This document shows, in pieces, positions 43,179 through 55,513 of a stretch of 64,000 nucleotides of DNA. Location of the stretch: positions 1,803,001 through 1,867,000 of the forward strand of contig CM053804.1 in the NCBI GenBank assembly GCA_028671895.1, written 5' to 3'. Origin of the DNA: Oenanthe sinensis. Its lineage: Eukaryota > Streptophyta > Magnoliopsida > Apiales > Apiaceae. The notes beneath the pieces were generated by a model. It was given only the letters and a program-made list of their open reading frames with translations, ran no database searches and was not told the origin of the DNA. The translations under genes and the position numbers were made by a program. Each line of letters begins with the position of its first letter. The first letter of the stretch is position 1.

Positions 43179-43186
43179 CTCCCCCT
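43179..43186 (-). promoter_or_regulatory. Polypurine tract (family 1 copy B)
   Basis: Minus strand AGGGGGAG, two bases from the LTR, identical to the family 2 tract. Confidence 0.88.
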
Positions 43187-43301
43187 ATTTATGCTTTATA
43201 AAATGTAAGCATAAATCAAGGTTTGATGATGTCAAAACTAAAGAATAAAACTATTAATCTAGAACAGTATAAAAGAATTATAAAGGAAAAAGAATTGCTT
43301 T

Positions 43302-46300
43302 TTATTTAATCTTTTCAAAGGCTGGATTATTCTTCAAAAATGAATTCAACATATTTTCCTCCACAATTGCCAAAGCCTCACCAATAAATTTCTTCAATTT
43401 CTTCATTTCTTCACTTGAGCATTTGATTTGACAATAAGCTGCTCTAAGATCATTTGTACTGCTTTCTTGATCTTTTAAGTCCTTCAACATCAGAACACTA
43501 ACTTTCCCACTCATAGGCTGAAACCCAAAGTAATGACCCGCACCTTCTTGAAATTTAATCTGTTTTTCTTCCAATGGCATGACTTGATCATTTCCCTCAG
43601 TATCAACATATTTTAAAGAAAATTTGCCCATTTGTCGATTTGCCTGTCTGTGCAAAATCAGCTTCCTATCAATCTCCTTGAACCATTTGTGTGTGACAGC
43701 TTCTTTGCTCTTGTTAACTTCATAAGCAATTTGAAGTAGGAATCTAATATACTGTAATTCCTCAGCTTGTTTGAAAAAGATAAAATTTGACTGACTAATC
43801 CATTTTACACTTCCACCTTCTAAGAAGTAAACCAGCATCTCATTTTTCACCTTTTCTGTACCTCCCTGACCTCCTTGTATCTTTGTTTCAAAAACATTAT
43901 AAACAATTTGAGCAGACACCACTTTATTTAAGTGCTTCTGAGTGATCTTCTCAAACTGCCTATCTGTCAAGGATTGAGGATTCCTGGTTAGAGTAGATGT
44001 TCTGTCAATGTCAGATTCTTCAAATCCTCCAAGACCTATCTTCTTTTTAGCTCTAAGTTGCAGATTTGATTGACTGCACTTCCAATATGAAGGTTCTTGA
44101 GTTTGATCAGAGTCTGACTTCTTTCTTTGCTTATCAGAGTCTGACTTAGACTCTGATTTCACATGTCTAGTCCCTGACTGATGTGTTTGAGTTCTTGATA
44201 CGCCTGATTGCTTTTGTTGCACATCATCAAGACCCCTAGGACCATGAGAACTATCACCACCATCACCATCTCTCCTCTTTTTAACTCCCCTTGATTTATC
44301 CTTGCATCCCTCATCCTTATGTCTCCTGGAGGACTCACCTTGCTTCACCTTCTCCCCCTTTTTGACATCATCATCACTGGTGACAGCCAAAAGAATCTGC
44401 TCAAGAACAGTGGAGATATTTGTCTGGGCTGCAATAACTGAATCAACCTTAGTGGTCAAAGCAGAAACTGTAGTTTGAAGAGAGGCTTGAGTGGTAGTGA
44501 TAGCAGCTAGAGCATCTTTAAAAGCGACCTCTTTGGATAATTGAAGGGAGTGAATTCTGTCAAATCTTGTATTGAGCAGAGAAGTTGTATTATCAACACC
44601 AGTGAGCTTTGTTTTAATATGAGAAATGTCCTGGACCACACTGGATAATTGAGCAGCAACATCAGGTAGCTCAGCTTTAACAGCTCCATCTAAGACTTGA
44701 TCTTCTTCACCAGGATAGTAACCATGTTCCTGTTGAAAAGATTTTTTCTGAAAAGCCTTAAGTCTCTTAGAAAGATGAATATCCAAAATACACTCAAAAG
44801 AATCTTTATCATTGATGCCTCTTTGCTGTGCAGACTCCCAAGACTGAGGAAACACCTGATCAAAATAGAAAAAAGAAGGAGTAATATGATCATCATCTGC
44901 AGAAGTGCACTCCTCAGCAACAGGCTCTCGCTTTGTGAATGGAGGTGTAGACACTGGTGGTGGTGTAGACTCCAAAACTGCAAACGGGACTATAGACCCT
45001 GACTCCTCCTGAGAGTGATCAGAGACTGTAGACTCTGGAAGTCTAGCCCTTATAGGCATGATTAAGAGTGGTTCTTCAGACTTCGAATATGCAGCCTCAG
45101 TTGTAATTACAGGATTATCCACCAAGGTTTCCATGACCCTATCTGCTCTCCTTGCTAGAGAATCCACCAGATGAAGATGTGGTCTCTGTGTAAATGATTT
45201 CTGAGCAGCAAGAGCCTCCTCCTGTTTGCCAATCTGCACAATCAGACATGGTGAATTGTCATCCATCCCCTACTCCAACTCATTGGACCAACTTTTTGGA
45301 AAATCTTGATCCCAATAAGTAAAGCTAGGTTCAGGATACCCTAATCTCTCATGCTCACAGTGGGGTTGGGCACCCACTTTCTCAATCTCACTCAGGCTCT
45401 CTACAGCCGTATCTACCTCTCCTTTTGCCTGGTCCAGTGCCAGCCTCTCATATATTTTGTCACTCAATGTGGAGGGTGCACTTTATAAACCTACAGAAGA
45501 GGGGTTGAGAGATAAAAATGGTGCTTCAATACCTGAACCACCTTGATGGAGGGAAATCCCTTCAAATGTTTGAAGGCTAGGGGTTTCCACCAAGGGGTGA
45601 GCATCAACAGATTCTGAACCCGTACTAGCATCTTCTCTCTTTTCAGAGTCTGTTGGCTCCAGTATTCCAGTCTCAGGGTCTACTCTAGACTCTGACTGCT
45701 TCAGTATGACTTCATTAGAAGCCAGAGTCTGAGTGTTACCATCTTTGACTGTTGGTGCATGAGACTCCCCCTCGAGGTGGATAGACTCTGATAGAATAGA
45801 TTGGGAAATCACTTCATGAGCATCCATCAGAGTCTGTCCTCCCATATCACTAGGGTTCTCATCAGCTCGTTGATGAGTTGTCAAGGAGGGCCCAACAGCA
45901 TACTCCTCTGCCCCACTATCACCCAACCTCTGACTAGGTGGTTCTTGTGTGGGTGAGGCAGACTGAGCATCTTTATCACTAGTCACCACTGGTGCACTAG
46001 TCCCAACCTCCAACTGCCTTGCACCACCTGCTACCTCCTGTTGTTCTTCAAGAATAAATGCATCCAACTTGTAATGAAAGGCCCTGAGATGGATTGCATT
46101 GATTGCCTGGGCATCTGTGAGATTGAAGAGGTCCTGCAGTTCCCTTCTTACTCTTTGAAAATATGTGCCCTTGAATTGATCCAGTCTACTTTGGTAGGTT
46201 GGATAGATGTACCTATATTATGGACAAGATAGTCAGCCACCTGTCTTGACATAGGTTGAATTTGAGAGATCCATTGAATGGCTGTCCTGTAGGTAACTTC

Positions 46301-48199
46301 ATTATCCCAAATTGCTTCATAGTTAAAAACTGGTTGCTCAATCTCAGTTTCCAACTCAGCAACAGACTCTGATGCTCTCCTTTTGTGGACCTTAAGCTTT
46401 TTAGGCTTCTTTGTAATTTTCTGTTCAGAGTCTGGCACACCCAGTGCTTTGAGAACTTCATTAGTTCTGCCTTCTATGAGCCCAGCTGCTTGTACTTGGA
46501 ATGAAGAGTTGAATAGGTAGCTGTAGAGATTTTTGACCACATCCTATGCAGACATTTGTAGCTCCTGTTCCATTCTCTTCCTTAGGGCTTCATAGGTTGA
46601 AAGAAAATCCAAGACTTGAGATTTAGTTTGATATTGCTCTGGATCTTCAACTGATTCCACCAAAGGATATAAGAATAGCAGTGCCTCATCACTTGGAGTA
46701 ATGATCTCATCAATTAGGCATGAGGCTGCATCCAATGGCATTCCTTCCCAAAATGTGTCATGATCAGAGTCTAAAGGCATTCTAGACTCAGACTCAACAT
46801 TAGACTCTAGTTCAGGTGTTTTCTTGATTTCAGAGTCTGGCTCTACAGGAGCCTTGGGAGCATTTGTTTCCTGCAAAATAGGGTTAGTAATAATAACAGG
46901 CTTGTGTGTGTGTGCAGAATAAGCCTTCCTTAACCTTCTGTAGTTCTTAGCAAAAGATTTCTCAGGAGACTCAATGTGAGAATCCTGAGGTGCTTCCCTA
47001 GGTTTTTCAAAGTCTGTAGCCTTTTGAGAGTCTACAGACTTGGCTTGAAGGTTAGAATCAAGTGTATCATGACCTTCCTTTAGCAAAGAAAGTCCTTCAA
47101 CAACTTTCTTCTCTAGTGGATTGAGCTCCTCATCACTGTGCTCATCTATAAGCCTAGATTGAATCAATTTTCTCCTCTTTACAACTGGTGCCTGTTGAGA
47201 GACACCAGAGGTTGGTTTCTTTTTAGATTTTAGTTTGGAAGATTGTATAATTGAAGGGGATTGGGTGACTTGGGTAGGTGCAAGGGGACTCTCCATTACT
47301 TGTTCCTGCACCATTTCACCACCAAAAAATGAAGCATTGTAGATAGAAGGTTTGTAGGATGAGAGTTTTACCTGCATTACCTGTGGATATGTCATTGCAG
47401 GTAGACTCTTCTTCTTATCATCAATTCTCTTAATGTTAGAGAATATCCTCCTTTGCTGTTTGTATGCCTGCACACAGCAATCATCTGCCAACTTGGTTGA
47501 CATGTCAGGAATGAAGTGATTGAGGAGAATCATAAGCAATCTATGATAGTAGACTTTATTTCTCCCCTCATGCACATTATTTAATTTTGCTCCCATTTGA
47601 GTGAGCAACATATCACCAATGTTGATTATTCTATCAAATAGGAGACTATGACCAATTTGATAAGTAATAGCAGTAATAGCATCAAATCCACTACACTTAC
47701 CAGTAAAACACTTAGCAATTTGATCGAAGAAAAATGACCATTCTTTCCTTAAGTAAGGCCTAGTTATCTTGTTCATGTTATCTAAGCTAGCAGAATAACC
47801 TATTGCCTTAAACATGCTTTTAATGTCATCATCAGATACAATTTCATCAAAAGAAGACTTAACAGGCAGTTTAAACACAGAATTAAGCACATCTGCAGTG
47901 ACATCAAATGTAGTCGAACCAAAGGTAAATATTATTTTACCTGGTTGATCCTGAGAAGGATCAACTACCTTTGCAGTGCTCCATGCTTGTGATACAGCAT
48001 CCATGTGAATGACTGGTGATGCCTTGAGAATGTAGTGTAGCTCGGATTGCTCCAAGAAATCCATCACAGGGTAGTAGTCAGCGTCTACCCCTTTCTTATC
48101 TCCAAGAGCAGCAACATGATTTGTGGTCATGAACTTGAAATCCCCAAATGTGAACGCAATCGCCTTGGGTCCTCTCATGACAGTAGAAACGGCAGCCAT
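43302..48199 (-). pseudogene. ORF3 of family 1 copy B, interrupted (ancestral length about 1630 codons)
   Basis: The start is the ATG at 48199 (MAAVSTVMRG). The first piece (48199-46544, 551 aa) carries the N-terminal domain shared with family 2 ORF3: FLEQSELHYILKASPVIHMD, FTFGSTTFDVT, LNSVFKLP, LRKEWSFFFDQIAKC. In-frame stops occur at 46544-46546 (TAG), 45483-45485 (TAA) and 45270-45272 (TAG), and the frame changes between 46148 and 46067. The middle is Ser/Glu-rich, with many ES/SE pairs encoded by GAGTCT. The last piece (45266-43302, 654 aa) has a conserved-looking C-terminal half (KITQKHLNKVVSAQIVYNVF onward). No membrane segments seen. It lies between pol and the polypurine tract, on the same strand. 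Confidence 0.75.
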
Positions 48200-48312
48200 T
48201 AAAGTTGTTGAGTTGAAAGTGATGGAGAAGCTTGAAGAATTTAGCTAGGGTTCGTAAAAAGCTCTGTGAATATTTTTGCCTTAGAAATTAATTGCAATAA
48301 ACAAGTGAGTAA

Positions 48313-48319
48313 ATTTTAT
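48313..48319 (-). promoter_or_regulatory. Possible internal TATA box before ORF3 (family 1)
   Basis: Minus strand TATAAAA, about 115 bases before the ORF3 ATG and about 150 bases after the internal AGACTCTG array. The same order (array, TATA, ORF3) is seen in family 2. Inference only. Confidence 0.4.
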
Positions 48320-48465
48320 AAAAAATTCTATTTTGTTCAAGTTGCATACAGTACACACGAGTCTACAGCCTGTCTCCGGTCAAAAAATAACTGTTACCGC
48401 CTATTTCAAGTCATTTGAACATTTTAAATGCAATCAGAGGCTGCAGGCGCGAATTTTAACCGTTT

Positions 48466-48566
48466 CAGAGTCTAGGCGATAATTTTCTCAGAGTCTACTG
48501 ACTTTCAGAGTCTACAGACTCGTCAGAGTCTACAGACTCGTCAGAGTCTAAAAACTAGACTCTGTC
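48466..48566 (-). repeat. Internal AGACTCTG/CAGAGTCT array between pol and ORF3 (family 1)
   Basis: On the plus strand CAGAGTCT occurs five times between 48466 and 48550 with 17-bp spacing in the last units, followed by one AGACTCTG in the opposite sense. It is the same motif as the U3 array, here in a stretch that codes for nothing visible. Confidence 0.88.
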
Positions 48567-48671
48567 AAGGTAAAATACCAAACAAAATGTTGCACTAACA
48601 ATTAATCACAGTGTGTTAAGACAGGGACTATAATTAAAGTACATACCTTGCTTCTTGCAATTTTTTATCAC

Positions 48672-51600
48672 TTACATATTTAACATACCTAATTCACCTA
48701 CCAGTCTGAGAAAGGTAGACTCATCAAGTGGTTTTGTTAAAATGTCTGCAATCTGTCTGTCAGTTGGAACATAGTGAAGTGTCACAGTACCATTTTCAAC
48801 ATGTTCTCTAATAAAGTGATACTTGACATCAATGTGCTTTGTTCTGGAGTGTTGGACTGGATTCTCTGCAATTTTAATAGCACTAGTATTATCACAATAC
48901 ATAGGAATATTTGAGAATGTGAGTCCATAATCAAGTAATTGATTTCTCATCCACAGGATTTGAGCACAGCAACTTCCAGCTGCAATGTATTCAGCCTCAG
49001 CTGTTGAGGTTGATACAGTCTGTTGTTTCTTTCTAAACCAAGAAATTAATCTGTTGCCAAGAAACTGGCATTGTCCTGTTGTGCTTTTCCTATCTACTTC
49101 GCATCCTGCATAGTCAGAATCTGAATAGTCAATTAGTAAAAAATTTGACTCTCTAGAATACCAAAGTCCAAGAGTTTGTGCCCCCTTGAGATATCTAAAA
49201 ATTCTTTTCACAGCTATTAAGTGTGATTCTCTAGGGTCAGCTTGAAATCTGGCACACAGACAAGTTGCAAACATTATATCTGGTCTACTAGCAGTTAAAT
49301 ATAACAATGAGCCAATCATACCTCCGTAACTAGTGTTGTCAACTTTCTTACCCTTTGGGTCAGAGTCTAGCTTAGTAGCTGTTGACATGGGAGTTTTAGC
49401 AGTTGCAGAATCTTGCATATCAAACTTCTTCAACAGTTCTTTTACATACTTTGTTTGATTGATGAAAATTCCATCATCATTCTGTTTGACTTGAAGCCCC
49501 AAAAAGAAGTTTAATTCTCCCATCATGCTCATTTCATAATTTGACTGCATTAGTTGACTAAACTTTTCACAGAGATTATCATTAGTAGATCCAAATATAA
49601 TATCATCAACATAAATTTGGACAAGCAAAATATCACCTTTATATTTTCTAATAAAGAGAGTTTTGTCAATGGTACCTCTTGTGAATCCATTTTCAAGAAG
49701 GAATTTTGAAAGAGTTTCATACCATGCTCTAGGTGCTTGCTTCAATCCATATAGTGCCTTGTCTAACCTGTAAACATGATCAGGAAACTTTGGATCAACA
49801 AATCCTGGTGGTTTCTCCACATAGACTTCTTCTTCCAATTCTCCATTTAAGAAAGCACTTTTCACATCCATCTGATACACCTTGAATTTTGAATGAGATG
49901 CAAAGGCTAGAAACATTCTAATAGCTTCCAATCTTGCTACTGGTGCAAAAGTTTCATCATAGTCAATTCCTTCCTCCTGTGAGTATCCTTTTGCAACTAG
50001 CCTTGCTTTATTTCTTACTACAGTTCCATTCTCATCAAGTTTATTTCTATACACCCATTTTGCACCAACCACTGATCTATCTCTAGGTCTTGGTACAAGT
50101 TTCCACACTTTATTTCTCTCAAATTCATTCAATTCTTCTTGCATTGCAATAATCCAATCAGGGTCTTGCAAGGCTTCCTCAATTTTCTTGGGTTCATTCT
50201 TTGAGAGAAAATAGCTATAAAGACATTCATTTTGAGTGGTTGTTCTTGTTTGTACACCACTCTCAGGATCACCAATTATCAAGTCAGGAGTGTGATTCCT
50301 TGTCCATTTTCTAGCAGGTGGAAGATTGGTTCTTGAACTTGAAACTCCCCCTAAGTCATTTGCATCTTCTGTATTTGAGTAAAATTCAAATGAAGAGGCT
50401 CCCCCTAAATTGCTTGACTCTGACAAGAGTTTAGAGTTGCTTGATCCAGACCCTGATGAGTTAGACTCTGTCTGGATAGACTCTGTCTGGGTAGACCCTG
50501 ACCTATTAGACTCTGAATTATTTGGAGTGAATTTTCTGGCTCCCCCTCAGAATGTGCAGGTTCCTGTGTTAGTTCAGGATTTATTCTAGGGTCTTCATCC
50601 TCTTCTTCTTCATTTATCTCAGAACTTTTTAGATTTTCAAATTCCAGTGTTGTAGACTCTGACTCATCCTGCAATTCTGTAAACTTTTTATCATCAAATG
50701 CAACATGAATAGATTACATAACAATTTTGGTTCTGAGATTAAACACTCTGAATGCTTTTGTGTTCGATGCATATCCAAGAAAGATTGCTTCATCTGCCTT
50801 GGCTTCGAATTTGCTTAGATTTTCAGGATGTACTTTCAGTACATAACACTTGCATCCAAATATGTGAAAGTGTTTCACACTTGGCTTCTTGTCCTTTATC
50901 ATTTCATAGGGAGTCTTTCCATGCATGTTTATTAGAGTGCAGTTTTGAGTGAAACATGCTGTATTGACTGCCTCAGCCCAAAAATATACTGGCAGCTTAG
51001 ACTCTGCCAACATTGTTCTGGCAGCTTCTATGAGTGTCCTATTCTTTCTTTCCACAACTCCATTTTGTTGAGGAGTTCCTGGCGCAGAAAATTGTTGAGT
51101 AATTCCCTTTGATGCACAGTGGTTCTCCATGATTGAATTCTTGAATTCAATACCATTGTCACTCCTCAGAATTCTTACTGTTTTCTTTGATTTTCTTTCC
51201 AGAAAAGTGATATGATCTATTATGTGTTGTGAAGCTTCATCCTTTGAATGTAGAAAGAAAACCCATGTGAATCTTGTAAAATCATCTACAATAACAAGAG
51301 TATATTTATTTTTGTTAATTGACATAACATTTACTGGACCAAATAAATCAAGATGCAGTAAATAAAAGGGTTCAGAAATGGTATTTATTGTCTTGCTCTT
51401 GAAGGATGATTTCCTTTGTTTTCCAAGTTGACATGCTTCACAAAGTCCATCTTGTACAAAATCAACCTGTGATAAACCTCTTACAAGATTCTGTTTAACC
51501 AACTTGTTGAGTGTTTTGAAGTTGATGTGTGACAGTTTCTTGTGCCATTTCCAGCTTTCTTCAGTTGAGGCCTTGCTGTATAGACATGTGACTTCACTGT

Positions 51601-51973
51601 TTATGCAATCCTCCAAGCTGGCTTCATAAATGTTACCATGTATGTGTCCTTTGAAAACCACAATGCCTGTTTCTTTGTGAGTCACAAGACACTCTTTGTT
51701 GTCAAAGCCTGTATGGTAACCTTTGTCTCCAAGTTGACTTATGCTTATTAAATTGTGCCTTAAGCCATCAACTAGAGCTACTTGTTCAATGATGACATTC
51801 CCAAGTACAATCTTGTCATATCCCAGTGTTTGTCCTTTGTTGCCATCTCCAAAGGATACTTCTGGGCCAGCCATTTCCTCAAAGTCTGTAAGCAGGGATT
51901 TCTTTCCAGTCATATGTCTTGAGCATCCACTGTCCAGGATTAGGGTTACTTTCTTTACCCTAGTTCCCTGCAT
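48672..51973 (-). pseudogene. pol: Family 1 copy B pol: protease, integrase, reverse transcriptase, RNase H, interrupted
   Basis: The frame starts at 51973 with the protease motif LDSGC and HMTG, then the HHCC region (WHKKLSH, CEAC) and the integrase core (LDLFGP, SDNGIEF, VERKNR). A TAA at 50714-50716 stands where copy A has GAA. A one-base deletion near 50528, relative to copy A, shifts the hinge. From about 50426 to 48672 the reverse transcriptase and RNase H are uninterrupted: KARLVAKGYSQ, YVDDIIFGS, DSDYAGC, EYIAAGSC, HSRTKHIDVKYHF, DILTKPLDE. The hinge has TTAGGGGGAG repeats like the polypurine tract. The motif SDNGIEF replaces SDNGTEF of copy A. The protein cannot be made in one piece. 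Confidence 0.9.
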
Positions 51974-51984
51974 ACATAAAGCAA

Positions 51985-54286
51985 CTAGTTAGATGTTTTG
52001 AGGACCCAAATAGTTTTGGATCCTTTTCTACTAATTTTAGGAGAAACGGGCTTAATAATTTTCACCTTTGGCTTACCTGTCTCTTTTGTTGCTCTAGACT
52101 GTGGTGGAGTCTTAACAGTGTCATACCAACTCTTATCAATAGAAGATTTTAGCTCATAAAAATTGTAATACAAATCATGATAGTCCCTACACATATATAT
52201 AGAATGAAATATGCTACCACAGTGATAACAAGGTTTCTGTGGTATGTAGTGACTTTTCAGAGTTTGAGAAGGACTAGACTCTGATTTCTTCTCAATTTTT
52301 GTTTTACAATCTATAGCTAAATGGTTTTGGTTGCCACATCTATAACACTTCTTTCTAGGAGCATTAGGATCTTTTTGATAATTATTAGCCTTATTGATGC
52401 CTTCCTTACCATTCATATTTCTCCTAGTTTTGGTGGACTCTGATAAGTTCTCTAGCCTTTCTTTCAACTTAGACTTAGACAAGTACCCTATGTTTATAAT
52501 TTTCTTAGAGTTATTTGCCCCTGTTTCATCTGTCTTTTTGTCAACAACAGGGGGACTATTGACAGATGAGTTTGTGGCTTCAGTTTTTTTCTTTAGGGAT
52601 CACAAACTTAACAGGAACAAATGTACTTTTGTCTTTAGTCTTATTAATTTTGCTAGCTTCTTCATTGTTATCATTCTCAACAATAGGTCTTTTGTCTTGA
52701 CTCTTGTCATAGCCTAGACCAGCAGTTTGACACACGTTTTGATTATTGAGGATTTCTTGAACTTTTCTTCCAGAGTCTGACCAAACTTTAAACTTAAGCA
52801 TTTCTTCTTCTAGTTCTTTCCTAACATAGTCATAGGCTTTCAAAATTTCAGTGTAGTTATGACTATATTTCTCAGAATCCTTTTTGTATTGTTCCATTAA
52901 TAATAACTCAGATTCTACATGACAATTCCTTTTAGTTAAGGTTAAATTTTCTTCTCTCAACCTTTCACTTTCACTAGTGAGAGACCTACATATTGTCATT
53001 ATTTTATTAACCTCACTTTTCACAATCTCTATGCCATCAGAGTCTAAATTAATTAAGGATTCAGGAGTAAAGATTGATACCTGAGTTTTAGGAGATGAGG
53101 GTTCTTTGGGAGACTGTGATTTTCTTGAGGAGGATGCCATCAGTGCTAGATTTTCATAATCAATTTCATCCTCTGAGCTTGAGTCTGCCCAGTCCTTTCC
53201 TGTTGATAGAAGTGCTTTTCCTTTTCCTTGACTTTTTGACTTTCTGCATTCACTGGCAAAGTGCCCCAATATTCTAAAGTTGAAACATTTGACCTTTGCT
53301 TTGTCAAGTTTGATAATTGTACTCTTGCTCTTCTCAACCTTTTCATCTTCCTTCTTGAATGATGGCCTTTTGCTAAATTTGCCAGTTCTTTTGTTGAATT
53401 TCATTCTTTTGAAATTTTTAGCAAACATAGCCATCAATTGACTTAGATCAAACTTTTCATCAGAATCAGAGTCTGTGTCAGTAGACTCTGACTCCACAGC
53501 AGCTTTACCCTTCTTTCTTGAATCCTTGATTCTTGCTTCTGTGGATGGTTCCTGTTGTTCTTTCTCAGACTCCATCAAGAGTGCCACAGATTTTGTCTTT
53601 ACAGACTTCTTATTCTTTCTCTGTTGCATCTCCAAATCATATGTCTTGAGTCTGCCATACAATTCTTCTAGAGTTAGTTCATCCAAATCTCTAGCTTCTC
53701 TTATGGTTGTAGTCTTATTGTCCCACTCTTCAGGAAGTGCTCTCAGAAACTTGGTGTTCGTATCTTAAGAATCATAAACCTTACCAAGCATAGCCATCTC
53801 ATTCAAGAGTTTTGTAAACCTATCATACATTTCAGTGATAGATTCTCCAGATTTTGCTTCAAAGTACTCATACTCTTGAATAAGCAAAGACCTAGCATTC
53901 TTCTTGACATCTTTAGTCCCTTGACAGTGCACCTCAAGTTTTGTCCACATCTCCTTAGCAGTCTTGCATGATATGACACAGTTAGTTAGAACAGAATCTA
54001 AACTATTAAAGAGGATGTTCTTTACTTTTGCCTCCTTAAGGACATTTTCTTTGTCCTCTTTTGTCCATTCAGCCTTTGGTTTCTCAACGAGGTGTTCTTC
54101 AGTTATTTTGCCTTCCTCATTGATTTGAGGCACAATTTTTAAGGGCACAAAGGGTCCTTCATTAATCTTGTCAAGATAGTCAGGGGCTGTTGCTTCCAGA
54201 TGGTACAGCATCTTAACCTTCCAGTGGGTGAACTCGTTTCTCTTAAGCATAGGAATCTTAGAATTGCCATCTTTGTTTCCAGACAT
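51985..54286 (-). pseudogene. gag: Family 1 copy B gag, interrupted
   Basis: The likely start is the ATG at 54286 (MSGNKDGNS). The in-frame TAA at 53765-53767 is shared with copy A. A run of seven T near 52588, six in copy A, shifts the frame and separates the last part (52482-51985). The first knuckle reads CFNFRILGHFASEC, so its second Cys is lost; the second (CYRC) and third (CYHC) are intact. It ends WVLKTSN as in copy A, and pol opens 12 bases later in another frame. Confidence 0.85.
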
Positions 54287-54309
54287 CTTTGATCGATTTT
54301 TAAACGTTA

Positions 54310-54322
54310 GGCTCTGATACCA
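54310..54322 (-). promoter_or_regulatory. Primer binding site, initiator tRNA-Met (copy B)
   Basis: Minus strand TGGTATCAGAGCC two bases from the LTR end. Confidence 0.92.
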
Positions 54323-54324
54323 AT

Positions 54325-55069
54325 TGTTTTCCCAGTCGTACAAGTAGAAGGGGGGGTTGAATACTTGTATGTCTTTTCTGCCCGATTTAAAATCAAATTA
54401 AAAACAAACTCAAACACAAAAATATGAATAAGTACTGTTTTGTATTATTGATTTGTGAATACAAAACTCTCCTAGGGTGTACACAAACCCTAGCAGCTTC
54501 TCTGTGTTTATCACAGCAACTCTCTCTATCTCTATGCTCTTACAAAATTTCACTCAGATAATTATGCTTCGACTTCCACACTTTTACAATTAGGTTACAT
54601 AGAGTTTATATAAAGAGCTGCCTATCAACTAATAACAGAAAGATAAATTACAATAGGAATAGAATTTCTAATTATTAGTTGACAGTTTCCTTCTAGAATT
54701 CTCTTTCTTTCCCATAGCATATCTGCAATATATTTATCTTGATCTTCGAAGACTTTCCATTTCTGTGATCTTCTTCCAAATTTATCCTCAACTGTATAGA
54801 CTCTGAAATCTTCAGACTCTGATGATCTTCAGACTCTGATCACATGTAGACTCTGATAGATCATAGACTCTGATAGTCTATAGACTCTGATCACCTTCCA
54901 GACTCTGGTTTCATTTTCTACAGAAATTCTTCCAAGTACAAATAACATGAATATTGACTATCTAGACTCTGATTATACATTTCAGAGACTAGAAAAACTT
55001 ATTACAGATAAACTAATCTAGACACTGTTCTAGTATTTTGTACATCATCAAATGAATATATCCCTAACA
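54325..55069 (-). repeat. 5' LTR of family 1 copy B
   Basis: 745 bp, TG..CA. Eight exact AGACTCTG copies at about 54797-54970 in U3. Minus-strand TATATAAA at about 54605-54612 is the likely promoter TATA. Confidence 0.93.
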
Positions 55070-55074
55070 AAATT
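55070..55074. other. Target site duplication, right, AAATT
   Basis: Exact repeat of 42442-42446. Confidence 0.9.
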
Positions 55075-55199
55075 TAACCGACTGAAATTTAACAAATTTC
55101 TTATTTTTGATGTATTTATGTTTGCAGCTTTTTTGGTCGGATTTAGTTAAATTCTACTCTCTCTTTTTCAGTAGGATTTGATCAAAAAATTTGTAGTGC
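55075..55199 (-). mobile_element. CACTA-like 3' end fragment
   Basis: The plus strand runs to TTTGTAGTG near 55199, which reads CACTACAAA in reverse complement, the CACTA-type end. GGTCGGATTTAGTTA-like motifs lie within 70 bases, and a similar one lies just left of copy B. Too little is left for a firm call. Confidence 0.4.
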
Positions 55200-55437
55200 A
55201 TGATCAAGTCCGAAGGTTCTAGTATTCCAGCATTTAACTAAAATCCCTTGATTACCATCGCCAACGTACTGTTACGGTTTGATACTTCTCCTTAAGAGCT
55301 CTAGATTGATCCTGTTTTCTTTCTTGCTAGAGAGTGAACTCTAATGCCCTTTCTTGTCAATAGGTTGTTTGGTTATAATAATAAAGTAGAGATGTTCTCA
55401 ATAATCTTATTATATATTATAAATAGAATATATTGCA

Positions 55438-55439
<2 letters not shown>

Positions 55440-55511
<72 letters not shown>
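55440..55511. repeat. (TA)n microsatellite
   Basis: A TA run of about 70 bp. The open frame over it (poly-YI) is an artefact. Confidence 0.95.

Positions 55512-55513
<2 letters not shown>

Larger units (their letters stand above)
42447..55069 (-). mobile_element. Complete Sirevirus-like Ty1/copia retrotransposon, family 1 copy B (12.6 kb)
   Basis: Read on the minus strand: 5' LTR (55069-54325), primer site, gag, pol, AGACTCTG array, ORF3, polypurine tract, 3' LTR (43176-42447). Perfect AAATT target duplication. The two LTRs differ by about ten substitutions, a 17-bp indel of the U3 motif and G-run length, so the insertion is young but older than family 2. All three genes are interrupted, so it can move only with help. 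Sequence in gag and integrase is close to copy A. Confidence 0.93.
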
